Assembly: GCA_900548905.1 (NCBI GenBank)
Contig: URMK01000002.1
Coordinates: forward strand, 62,001 to 126,000
From: an uncultured Lachnospiraceae bacterium
GTDB taxonomy: Bacteria; Bacillota; Clostridia; Lachnospirales; Lachnospiraceae
Length of the DNA: 64,000 bases
Direction: 5' to 3'
Shown here: positions 17,024 to 25,055 of the stretch, one piece after another
Numbering within the stretch: the first letter of the stretch is position 1
Layout of the letters: the number at the start of each line of letters is the position of its first letter
Program-made: the position numbers and the translations under genes
The notes under the pieces: generated by a model
Told to the model about the DNA's origin: nothing
The model's database searches: none
What the model saw: the letters and a program-made list of their open reading frames with translations, nothing else

Positions 17024-19117
17024 ATGGCTGAAATCATGCTGCTGGACAGCAGTACCATTGATAAAATTGCCGCCGGTGAAGTGGTGGAACGTCCCTCCAG
17101 CGTCGTGAAGGAGCTGGTGGAAAATGCCATGGATGCGGGCGCCCGAGCAGTGACTGTTGAAATAAAGGAAGGGGGCTGCTCCTTCATCCGTGTGACGGAT
17201 AACGGCGGAGGGATCGATAAGAAACAGGTGAGAAAAGCCTTTTTCCGGCATGCGACCAGTAAAATCCGCTCGGTGGAGGATTTATATCAGGTGAAAAGCC
17301 TGGGCTTCCGCGGGGAAGCTCTTTCCAGTATAGCAGCAGTTTCCATGGTGGAACTGATAACCAAAACCAGAGAAGAGTTAACGGGGATACACTACCGTCT
17401 GGAGGGGGAAAAAGAACGGGAATTCTCTGAAGTGGGCGCACCGGAGGGGACAACAATAATTGTCCGGGAACTCTTTTTCAATACGCCTGTCCGGAAAAAA
17501 TTCCTGAAATCATCTGCCACAGAAGGCAGCTATATCTCCGATCTGATGGAACACATGGCTCTTTCCCGCCCGGATGTAGCCTTCCAGTTCATGATGAATG
17601 GGCAGGTTCGGTTCCATACTTCGGGTAACGGGGATTTGAAGGAAATCCTGTATCGGATATACGGCAGGGATATCATAAAAGAACTGATTCCGTTTTCCGC
17701 TTCTGCGGAGGGCCTGGAAATTCAGGGTTTTCTTGGAAGTCCGTCCGTCGTACGATCCAACAGGAATTTTGAGTTTTTCTTTGTTAACGGCCGTTACATC
17801 AAAAGCCCCCTGTTGTCCAAGGGGCTGGAGGCAGGGTATAAGGCATATCTGATGCAGCATAAATTTCCCTTTGCCCTTCTTCATTTCGCCATTGATCCGG
17901 ATCGGATAGATGTGAATGTCCATCCCTCCAAAATGGAAATCCGTTTTCATGATCAGCCGGGCCTGTACGCTTTCCTGGAAGAACAGGTGCGGGGGGCCCT
18001 CAGACGCAGGGAAATGATACCGGACGTCACATTGGAAGAAAAACCGGTACGGACCGCAGAGAGCCTGATCTCCCGACCGGAAGAAAGTGTTCCGGAATGT
18101 AAACCTTCAGATGAAGCGGTGAATAAACCCTCGGGCACTGTGCCGAGGGAACAGACAGGCGCCGCATTAAACAGACCGTCGGATTCCCAACTGTCAGACA
18201 CCACACCAAATAAACTGTCATCTCCCCCTGAAAAGGAACCGGCACCTGCCTCTGAAAAGGAAACACGGACAGCAGAATCCGGTATCCCACGGGCGGCGGA
18301 CGAAACGGCAGCGCCGGTTCCCGAAGAAGAAAGCGCTGCTGCAGAGCGGCTAAACGGCGGGGATACCGCCGGAAGCGCCGGAGGGAAAATCCATCCTCCG
18401 CGAACCAGACCGGAAGCCCCCCAGCCCTTTGAAACCAGCCGCTTAAGCCGTATGCTCCGGGAAGAGGAGGGGGTATACCAGGTGCAGGAGTCCAGACAGA
18501 TGGAGCTTTTCGAGGAAAAGCTCCTGACAAAGGAGGCGGTGCAAAGCTACCGGATCCTGGGACAGGTTTTTGATACCTATTGGCTGGCGCAGTATGAAGA
18601 TAAGCTGCTTTTCATCGATCAGCATGCGGCTCACGAAAAGGTGAAGTATGAAGCCCTGGTAAACAAAATGAAAAATGGTGCGGTGGACAGCCAGATGCTT
18701 ACTCCTCCCCTTGTACTCAATCTCTCTGCCCGGGAAGCGCATCTGCTGGAACGGTACGCTTCTTATTTTGCTGCGCTGGGTTTTGAAATTGAAGATTTCG
18801 GCGGAAACGCCTTTACAGTGCGCTCGGTCCCCTGTGATTTATACGGTCATTACGAAAAGGATTTTTTGGAGGCCATTCTGGATGAACTGGAAGAGGAGCC
18901 GCCCCATGGGGCGCCTGCCGTTATTGCAGAAAAACTGGCTTCCATGGCATGTAAATCCGCAGTGAAAGGAAACCATACCATGTCCTGCAGGGAGATGGAA
19001 GCGCTGCTGGATCAGCTTTTGAAGCTGGATAATCCCTATCATTGCCCTCATGGCAGACCGACTATCATCACCATGAGCAAATATGAGCTGGAGAGGAAAT
19101 TTAAGAGAATCGTTTAA
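17024..19117 (+). CDS. mutL: DNA mismatch repair endonuclease MutL
   Basis: In this 697-residue protein the N-terminal GHKL ATPase domain has KIAAGEVVERPSSVVKELVENAMDAGA and GFRGEALSSIA. A long Pro/Glu/Ser/Ala-rich linker (about 335-480) is low complexity. The C-terminal dimerisation domain carries the endonuclease motif DQHAAHEKVKYE (about 532-543) and the zinc-binding CPHGRP (about 673). It should therefore nick DNA itself, as expected in bacteria without MutH. It sits between mutS and miaA with short gaps. Confidence 0.95.
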   Translation: MAEIMLLDSSTIDKIAAGEVVERPSSVVKELVENAMDAGARAVTVEIKEGGCSFIRVTDNGGGIDKKQVRKAFFRHATSKIRSVEDLYQVKSLGFRGEALSSIAAVSMVELITKTREELTGIHYRLEGEKEREFSEVGAPEGTTIIVRELFFNTPVRKKFLKSSATEGSYISDLMEHMALSRPDVAFQFMMNGQVRFHTSGNGDLKEILYRIYGRDIIKELIPFSASAEGLEIQGFLGSPSVVRSNRNFEFFFVNGRYIKSPLLSKGLEAGYKAYLMQHKFPFALLHFAIDPDRIDVNVHPSKMEIRFHDQPGLYAFLEEQVRGALRRREMIPDVTLEEKPVRTAESLISRPEESVPECKPSDEAVNKPSGTVPREQTGAALNRPSDSQLSDTTPNKLSSPPEKEPAPASEKETRTAESGIPRAADETAAPVPEEESAAAERLNGGDTAGSAGGKIHPPRTRPEAPQPFETSRLSRMLREEEGVYQVQESRQMELFEEKLLTKEAVQSYRILGQVFDTYWLAQYEDKLLFIDQHAAHEKVKYEALVNKMKNGAVDSQMLTPPLVLNLSAREAHLLERYASYFAALGFEIEDFGGNAFTVRSVPCDLYGHYEKDFLEAILDELEEEPPHGAPAVIAEKLASMACKSAVKGNHTMSCREMEALLDQLLKLDNPYHCPHGRPTIITMSKYELERKFKRIV

Positions 19118-19145
19118 CAGCGTCACTAGCTGGAGGAGAAGGAAA

Positions 19146-20096
19146 ATGGAAGAAAAAGAGCCTCTCATCATTCTGACAGGCCCTACTGCGGTTGGAAAGA
19201 CAGCGCTCTCTCTGAAGCTGGCACAAAGAGTGGACGGGGAAATTATTTCTGCGGACTCTATGCAGGTATACCGGCATATGGATATCGGCTCCGCTAAAAT
19301 ACGGAGCCATGAAATGCTGGGAATCCCCCACCATCTGATCGACATTATGGAGCCGGAAGAAGAATTTAATGTAGTTGTTTTTCAGCAGCAGGCGAAAAAA
19401 GCCATAAAGGATATCAGAAGCAGAGGAAAAATTCCCGTCATTGCAGGCGGGACCGGCTTCTATATCCAGTCGGTGCTGTATAATATTGATTTCACGGAAA
19501 ATCCGGGGGATTCCACCTGCCGGGAAAAGCTGGAGCAGGCCGCTTCCGAAAAAGGGCCGGAATATCTTCATAAAATGCTGGCAGCCGTGGATAAGGAGTC
19601 GGCGGAGCAGATCCATGCCCACAATGTAAAACGGGTAATCCGTGCCCTGGAGTTTTATATGCAGACGGGAGAGAAGATATCCCGGCATAATGAACTGGAG
19701 AAAAAAAGGCAGGCTGCATATAACGCCTGCTATTTTGTCCTGGATGATAAGAGAGAGGTCATTTATGACCGTATCGATAAAAGAGTGGACAAAATGCTTA
19801 AAGAAGGCCTTGTAGAAGAAGTGAAACGGCTGAAGGAACGAGGCTGCAGCAGGGATATGGTTTCCATGCAGGGGCTGGGATACAAGGAAATACTTGGATA
19901 TCTGGAAGAAGAATATGATTTGGAAAGAGCCGTGTATCTTATAAAGAGAGACACCCGCCATTTTGCAAAAAGGCAGCTGACATGGTTCCGGCGGGAACGG
20001 GATGTGATTTGGATGGAAAAGCCGGAATTTCCTTCCGAAGAGGAACTGCTTCTTTTCATGCAGGAGAAATGCAGGGAAAGAAGGATTCTGCTGTAA
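19146..20096 (+). CDS. miaA: tRNA dimethylallyltransferase
   Basis: MiaA transfers a dimethylallyl group to N6 of A37 in tRNAs that read UNN codons, giving the substrate for MiaB at 8665. The 316-residue sequence has the P-loop LTGPTAVGKTALSLKLA, then ISADSMQVYRHMDIGSAK, VAGGTGFYIQSVLY and the C-terminal KRDTRHFAKRQLTWFR motif. An open frame extends upstream into mutL. ATG 19146, preceded by GGAGGAGAAGG, gives the usual N-terminus. The mutS-mutL-miaA order is common in Firmicutes. Confidence 0.95.
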   Translation: MEEKEPLIILTGPTAVGKTALSLKLAQRVDGEIISADSMQVYRHMDIGSAKIRSHEMLGIPHHLIDIMEPEEEFNVVVFQQQAKKAIKDIRSRGKIPVIAGGTGFYIQSVLYNIDFTENPGDSTCREKLEQAASEKGPEYLHKMLAAVDKESAEQIHAHNVKRVIRALEFYMQTGEKISRHNELEKKRQAAYNACYFVLDDKREVIYDRIDKRVDKMLKEGLVEEVKRLKERGCSRDMVSMQGLGYKEILGYLEEEYDLERAVYLIKRDTRHFAKRQLTWFRRERDVIWMEKPEFPSEEELLLFMQEKCRERRILL

Positions 20097-20127
20097 ACCC
20101 GGGGATACACATATAGAAGGAGATACA

Positions 20128-21420
20128 ATGAACGAAAGCAATTTAACTGATTTTTACCGGGAGCTGGGTATATCCCGCCGGGTATTCGATTTTGGGAAAC
20201 AGATACTGGAGGAGCTGGAGGAGCGTTTTCACAATATAGATGAAACGGCGGAATATAACCAGATGAAGGTGCTCAGAGCCATGCAGGAACATAAAGTGAG
20301 CGAGGCCTGTCTGCTGGGGACCACCGGATATGGCTATAATGATTTGGGCAGGGAAACGCTGGAAGCGGTTTATGCCTCCGTATTTCATACGGAGGATGCC
20401 CTGGTCAGGCCGCAGATCACCTGCGGAACCCATGCCCTGGCCCTGGCGCTTATGAGTAACCTCCGCCCCGGGGATGAACTGCTGTCCCCGGTGGGAAAGC
20501 CCTATGATACGCTGGAAGAGGTTATTGGCATCCGTCCCTCCAGAGGATCCCTCAAAGAATATGGAATTACCTACCGGCAGGTGGATTTGCTGCCGGACGG
20601 CGGCTTTGATTATGAAACAATAGCCGGCGCCCTGAATGAGCGGACCAGAGTGGTAACCATACAGCGTTCAAAGGGGTATCAGACAAGGCCCACTTTATCC
20701 GTACAGCGTATCGGGGAGCTGATTTCTTTTATCAAAGAACGCAAACCGGATTGTGTATGCATGGTGGATAACTGCTATGGGGAATTTGTGGAACGGCTGG
20801 AACCTTCGGATGTGGGAGCCGATATGTGCGTGGGATCCCTGATTAAAAATCCGGGCGGCGGCCTTGCCCCAATCGGAGGATATATAGCGGGAACAAAGGA
20901 ATGCGTGGAAAATGCGGCCTGCCGGCTAACTTCACCGGGACTGGGAAAGGAAGTGGGGGCTTCCCTCGGAATCCTGCCCCAGTTTTACCAGGGCCTTTTC
21001 CTCGCGCCCACCGTCACGGCCAGTGCGCTGAAGGGAGCCGTTTTTGCCGCCAACATTTATGAACGCCTGGGACTTCAGGTCGTGCCGGACGGGAAAGAAA
21101 GCCGTCACGATATCATACAGGCGGTGACCTTTGGAACACCGGAGGGGCTTATCGCTTTCTGCGAAGGGATACAGGAAGCGGCACCGGTTGACAGCTATGT
21201 AAGGCCCGAACCCTGGGATATGCCCGGGTATGACAGCCAGGTCATTATGGCGGCAGGGGCCTTTGTATCCGGATCCTCCATTGAACTGAGCGCGGACGGG
21301 CCTTTAAAGCCGCCCTATGCCGCGTATTTCCAGGGAGGACTGACTTGGCCGCATGCAAAATTCGGCATATTAAAGTCCCTTCAGCATTGTGTCGAGGCGA
21401 AAGCCGTCCAATTGCCGTAA
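20128..21420 (+). CDS. methionine gamma-lyase family (aluminium-resistance-protein-like) PLP enzyme
   Basis: This 430-residue, fold-type-I PLP-dependent protein belongs to the family called methionine gamma-lyase-like or aluminium resistance protein (YnbB in Bacillus). Visible motifs are GTTGYGYNDLGRETLE, RPQITCGTHALALAL, the aspartate in CMVDNCYGEFVE, and the presumed PLP lysine in GSLIKNPGGG (about residue 240). The C-terminus ends with GGLTWPHAKFGIL. The reaction is not firmly established for this family. AGAAGGAG lies before the ATG. It follows miaA by 32 bp, the same association as in Bacillus relatives. Confidence 0.85.
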   Translation: MNESNLTDFYRELGISRRVFDFGKQILEELEERFHNIDETAEYNQMKVLRAMQEHKVSEACLLGTTGYGYNDLGRETLEAVYASVFHTEDALVRPQITCGTHALALALMSNLRPGDELLSPVGKPYDTLEEVIGIRPSRGSLKEYGITYRQVDLLPDGGFDYETIAGALNERTRVVTIQRSKGYQTRPTLSVQRIGELISFIKERKPDCVCMVDNCYGEFVERLEPSDVGADMCVGSLIKNPGGGLAPIGGYIAGTKECVENAACRLTSPGLGKEVGASLGILPQFYQGLFLAPTVTASALKGAVFAANIYERLGLQVVPDGKESRHDIIQAVTFGTPEGLIAFCEGIQEAAPVDSYVRPEPWDMPGYDSQVIMAAGAFVSGSSIELSADGPLKPPYAAYFQGGLTWPHAKFGILKSLQHCVEAKAVQLP

Positions 21421-21502
21421 TTAAGCAGATCTTCTCCTGCCGATTCCTGCGGGAAGGTGTCAATCGCTGTCGGATAGGGCGAAATTTTTTACTTTTAGAT
21501 TC

Positions 21503-21531
21503 TATACATGGATTTGGAAGTATGCTAATAT
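21503..21531 (+). promoter_or_regulatory. possible promoter of the DUF4321 gene
   Basis: TATACA at 21503-21508, a 17-bp spacer and TAATAT at 21526-21531 with an upstream TG form a plausible extended -10 promoter about 30 bp before the start codon. Confidence 0.45.
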
Positions 21532-21563
21532 AGGTAATGGCAGTAAATACAAAGGATGAATGA

Positions 21564-21812
21564 ATGAAGAAAATGAAAAGCAAAAACGGATGGACTTGTC
21601 TGATACTCGTTCTGGCCGGGGTGGTACTGGGAGGCTTTATCGGAAACCTGTTTCCTTCAAGTTTTATGAACTTTGGACAGACCTTTGGGCTGACGAACCC
21701 TCTTATCCTGGATTTCGGAATTCTGAGTATCACTTTTGCACTGACAATCAAAATTACAATCGCAAGCATACTGGGGATAGTGGTTGCATTGCTGATTTAC
21801 CGCATTCTATAA
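21564..21812 (+). CDS. DUF4321 two-helix membrane protein
   Basis: This 82-residue protein has membrane segments at about 9-30 and 52-80. Between them is the loop FPSSFMNFGQTFGLTNPLILDFGILSIT, whose last part matches the DUF4321 pattern (PL.LDL..L.ITFG). The family is found in Clostridia, often next to maf/radC/mreB, as here. The function is unknown. AAAGGA sits seven bases before ATG 21564. A frame-shifted ORF starting four bases earlier is a shadow. Confidence 0.75.
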   Translation: MKKMKSKNGWTCLILVLAGVVLGGFIGNLFPSSFMNFGQTFGLTNPLILDFGILSITFALTIKITIASILGIVVALLIYRIL

Positions 21813-21820
21813 GCTGTAAG

Positions 21821-21841
21821 GCCGGTATAAAACCGGCTTTT
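21821..21841 (+). terminator. short terminator after the DUF4321 gene
   Basis: A 6-bp GCCGGT/ACCGGC stem (21821-21826 with 21832-21837) is followed by TTTT. It is compact and probably only partly efficient. Confidence 0.5.
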
Positions 21842-21907
21842 ACGTGTACATACAGGCGGCGGTACCCGTGAGGAGCGTTCGGAATACGTGAAGAAACGGG
21901 GTAAAAA

Positions 21908-22609
21908 ATGAATCAAAAGAAAGAAAAAGAACCATGCTATGAAGAGATGAAGCCTTATGAAAAATTTCTTGCAACAGGGCCGGAGTCTCTTTCCGAAGCG
22001 GAACTGCTGGCTATTATTATCCGGACCGGCACGAAAAGTATGGGTTCCCTGCAGCTTGCAGGGCAGGTACTTTCCCTCCCGAAGGGAAGGGATAAAGGGC
22101 TTCTGGGGATACAGCATTTATCCGTAGCTGATCTGTGCAGGGTAAATGGTATCGGACAGGTCAAAGCGGTAAAAATCAAATGCATCATAGAACTGTCCAG
22201 AAGGCTGTCCATGGCGGACACACGTGACAGATTGCAGTTTACCAAACCGGAAACTGTGGCAGACTATTACATGAAGAGGATGCGGTATCTGGAAACAGAA
22301 GAAGTGATTCTTGTTATGACCGATAATAAGAACCGCATGATCTGTGACCGGGTATTATCCAGGGGAACCGTGAACTGTTCCCTGGTTTCCCCCCGTGAGG
22401 TATTCCGGGTGGCGCTTGAGTACCATGCCGTACATATCCTGCTGATACACAATCATCCCAGCGGCGACGCATCGCCCAGCAGGCAGGATATTGAAATTAC
22501 AAACCATCTGGCTGAGCTTTGCAGCATGATGCAGCTTCCTCTGATAGACCATATTATCGTGGGGGATAACTGCTATGTCAGCTTCAGGGAATCCGGCCTG
22601 TTGAAATAA
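21908..22609 (+). CDS. radC: RadC-family JAMM protein
   Basis: This 233-residue protein has an N-terminal helix-hairpin-helix region (RVNGIGQVKAVKIKCIIELSRR) and a C-terminal JAB/MPN domain with the metal motif HNHPSGDASPSRQD (about 180-193). RadC was first linked to DNA repair, but its biochemical function is still disputed. The gene directly upstream of mreB in many Firmicutes is radC, matching this position. Confidence 0.9.
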   Translation: MNQKKEKEPCYEEMKPYEKFLATGPESLSEAELLAIIIRTGTKSMGSLQLAGQVLSLPKGRDKGLLGIQHLSVADLCRVNGIGQVKAVKIKCIIELSRRLSMADTRDRLQFTKPETVADYYMKRMRYLETEEVILVMTDNKNRMICDRVLSRGTVNCSLVSPREVFRVALEYHAVHILLIHNHPSGDASPSRQDIEITNHLAELCSMMQLPLIDHIIVGDNCYVSFRESGLLK

Positions 22610-22626
22610 GGAAGGAGAAAATCATT

Positions 22627-23637
22627 TTGTCTACGAATGCTTTTGGAATCGATTTAGGTACAAGCAATATCAAGATTTACAGTGCGGCGGATGATAAGAT
22701 CATGATTGAGAAGAACATGATAGCCGTACAGAACAAGAAAACCGTCTTTGCTTACGGGGATTCTGCCTATGAGATGTATGAAAAGGCCCCGGGAAACATC
22801 CATATTTCTTATCCTCTGTGCAATGGTGTCATCGCGGATATCAAAAATATGGAAACCCTGATCCGTTTCTTTGTTACGGATATGTCCGGAGGGAATATCA
22901 AACCGGCTGATTTTTATATTGCGGTGCCTACGGATATCACGGAGGTGGAGAAACGTGCGTTTTATGATTTGATCCGCGATGCCAATGTTAAGGCCCGTAA
23001 AATCATGGTGGTGGAAAAAGCTGTGGCAGACGGCCTGGGACTCGATATCGACGTTAAAAATTCCCAGGGCGTGCTTGTGGTGAATGTGGGCTATGATACT
23101 ACGGAAGTGTCTATCCTTTCCCTGGGAGGCATTGTGCTGAGCCGTCTGATTAAGACCGGCGGCCTTAAATTCGACGAGGCCATCCGCAGCACGGTGCGTA
23201 AGGAGTTCGGACTGCTCATCGGCGGCAAAACTGCGGAAGGAATTAAAAAATCCCTTTCCGAACTGGAGGAAGCCGGCGCCGGCGCGGAAGTGTTCGGCCG
23301 GGATATTGTGACAGGGCTGCCTGTGGAACGTACGATTCCCACAGAACTGGTGGTATCCTGTCTGGAAGAGCATTTTGATACCATTATTGACAGTGTAAAG
23401 GTTATTCTGGAGCGTACGCCTCCGGAACTGGGAGCGGATATATACCGTCATGGAATTTACCTGACAGGCGGCGCGTCCCAGATCAGCCATCTTGCGGAGA
23501 AGCTGGGGAAGAATACAGGGCTTCGCGTAAATGTGGCCGAGAGACCGGTGGAAAGCGTTGTAATCGGCCTTTCCAAGGTCCTCAATGAAGAAAATTATAA
23601 ATCAGTTGCCTATGCGATTGAAGGGATGGGTAAATGA
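22627..23637 (+). CDS. mreB: rod-shape actin-like protein MreB
   Basis: MreB polymerises on the membrane and guides the elongation machinery. The 336-residue product has the phosphate-1 loop GIDLGTSNIKIY, phosphate-2 VVNVGYDTTEV and adenosine motif YLTGGASQISHLAEKL. The start is a TTG at 22627, preceded by AAGGAG, giving MSTNAFGIDLGT. Sequence divergence from MreB proper (for example GTSNIKIY in place of GTANTLVY) suggests a clostridial Mbl/MreB variant. The stop overlaps the mreC start. Confidence 0.92.
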   Translation: MSTNAFGIDLGTSNIKIYSAADDKIMIEKNMIAVQNKKTVFAYGDSAYEMYEKAPGNIHISYPLCNGVIADIKNMETLIRFFVTDMSGGNIKPADFYIAVPTDITEVEKRAFYDLIRDANVKARKIMVVEKAVADGLGLDIDVKNSQGVLVVNVGYDTTEVSILSLGGIVLSRLIKTGGLKFDEAIRSTVRKEFGLLIGGKTAEGIKKSLSELEEAGAGAEVFGRDIVTGLPVERTIPTELVVSCLEEHFDTIIDSVKVILERTPPELGADIYRHGIYLTGGASQISHLAEKLGKNTGLRVNVAERPVESVVIGLSKVLNEENYKSVAYAIEGMGK

Positions 23638-24530
23638 GTCCTGTAATCAAGAAAAAAAGAAATAAATTCACCCTGCCAAGTAAATATCTGCTTTTGATTT
23701 TGTCAGGGCTTTGTGTCCTTCTGATGCTTGTCACCTTTAAAACAAATTTGTTTGAAGGCCCTCTGCGGGCGGTGGCCGGATACGTGGTGGTTCCCTTCCA
23801 AAAGGGGATCGCTTCCGTAGGAGGTTACATCTACGACCGGGCGGAGGAAATGGGACAGCTGAAGGAGGTACTCGCCGAAAATCAGGCATTGAAGGAGCAG
23901 GTGGATTCCCTTACCATGGAAAACGCCCAGCTCCAGCAGGATAAATATGAACTCGCCAGCCTCCGGGAGCTTTACGATATTGACAAAGCCACATCGGAAT
24001 ACGAAAAAACCGGCGCCAGGGTAATCGCAAGTGATTCCAGCAACTGGTTTTATTCCTTTATTATAGATAAAGGCTCCGAGGACGGCATACAGGTGGATAT
24101 GAACGTCCTTGCCGGCAGCGGCCTGGCGGGAAGGGTGATCAGCGTGGGGCCCAATTATTCCCGGGTGCTTTCCATTATAGCCGACAATTCCAATATGTAC
24201 GGAACAGTTCTTTCCACTTCGGGGAACCTGATGGTTTCCGGGGACCTGCAGTCCGTTATGTCCAGCGGAGTCATACGCTTTGAACAGCTGTATGATAAAG
24301 AAAATAAGGTTTCGGAAGGTGATAAGGTAGTCACCTCAAACATAAGCAGTAAATATCTTCCGGGGATACCGGTTGGTTTTATCAGCACGATCAATACATC
24401 TTCCAACAATATGACCAAATTCGGTTATATTACACCGGCAGTGGATTTTCAGCATATCCAGGAGGTCCTGGTTATTATGGAGTTAAAGCAGCAGATTACG
24501 GAAGCGGATCTGACCACGGACAACGAATAG
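23634..24530 (+). CDS. mreC: rod-shape-determining protein MreC
   Basis: This 298-residue bitopic protein has a basic N-terminus, one membrane segment (about 17-35), a coiled coil (about 75-110, LAENQALKEQVDSLTMENAQL) and then the double beta-barrel domain with SSNWFYSFIIDKGSEDGI and GLAGRVISVG. MreC links cytoplasmic MreB to PBP2 and RodA outside. The ATG lies inside the mreB stop (ATGA overlap), so translation is coupled. Confidence 0.93.
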   Translation: MSPVIKKKRNKFTLPSKYLLLILSGLCVLLMLVTFKTNLFEGPLRAVAGYVVVPFQKGIASVGGYIYDRAEEMGQLKEVLAENQALKEQVDSLTMENAQLQQDKYELASLRELYDIDKATSEYEKTGARVIASDSSNWFYSFIIDKGSEDGIQVDMNVLAGSGLAGRVISVGPNYSRVLSIIADNSNMYGTVLSTSGNLMVSGDLQSVMSSGVIRFEQLYDKENKVSEGDKVVTSNISSKYLPGIPVGFISTINTSSNNMTKFGYITPAVDFQHIQEVLVIMELKQQITEADLTTDNE

Positions 24531-24545
24531 GGAGGAGGAGATTTA

Positions 24546-25055
24546 ATGAAAAGGATTCTGATCTCAGTCCTTCTGGTTCTATCCTGTTTTATCCTGCAGA
24601 CCAGCGTCCTGCCGGCAGTTGCATTCAGCAGCATCATGCCGAACCTGCTTATCATTCTGGTAGCGTCCTGCGGTTTTATGAACGGGGAAAAGAACGGCCT
24701 GCTTATCGGTTTTTTCTGCGGCCTGCTGGTGGATATTTTCAGCGGGGATGTCATTGGATTTTATGCGCTGCTTTATATGATGGTGGGTTATGTCAACGGC
24801 ACGTTCCAGAGGATGTTTTATCCGGAGGATATCAAACTGCCGTTGATTCTGATTTTAGTAAGTGATATTGGCTATAATTTCGTATGCTATGTGCTTTTGT
24901 TCCTTCTGAGGAGCCGGCTGGATATCGGATATTATTTCCTCCATGTAATTCTGCCGGAAACCGTGTATACGATTGTAATTGCTTTTGTTGTATATCCGCT
25001 GCTCCTGTTGATACATAAAAAACTGGAAGCTGCGGAAAGAAGGAGTAACGAATAA
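24546..25055 (+). CDS. mreD: rod-shape-determining protein MreD
   Basis: This 169-residue membrane protein has about five helices and shows the MreD features PNLLIILVASCGFMNGEKNG and FFCGLLVDIFSGDVIGFYAL. It is the third member of the elongasome scaffold, with MreB and MreC. GGGAGGAGG precedes the ATG, and the stop abuts the TTG start of the PBP2 gene. Confidence 0.9.
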   Translation: MKRILISVLLVLSCFILQTSVLPAVAFSSIMPNLLIILVASCGFMNGEKNGLLIGFFCGLLVDIFSGDVIGFYALLYMMVGYVNGTFQRMFYPEDIKLPLILILVSDIGYNFVCYVLLFLLRSRLDIGYYFLHVILPETVYTIVIAFVVYPLLLLIHKKLEAAERRSNE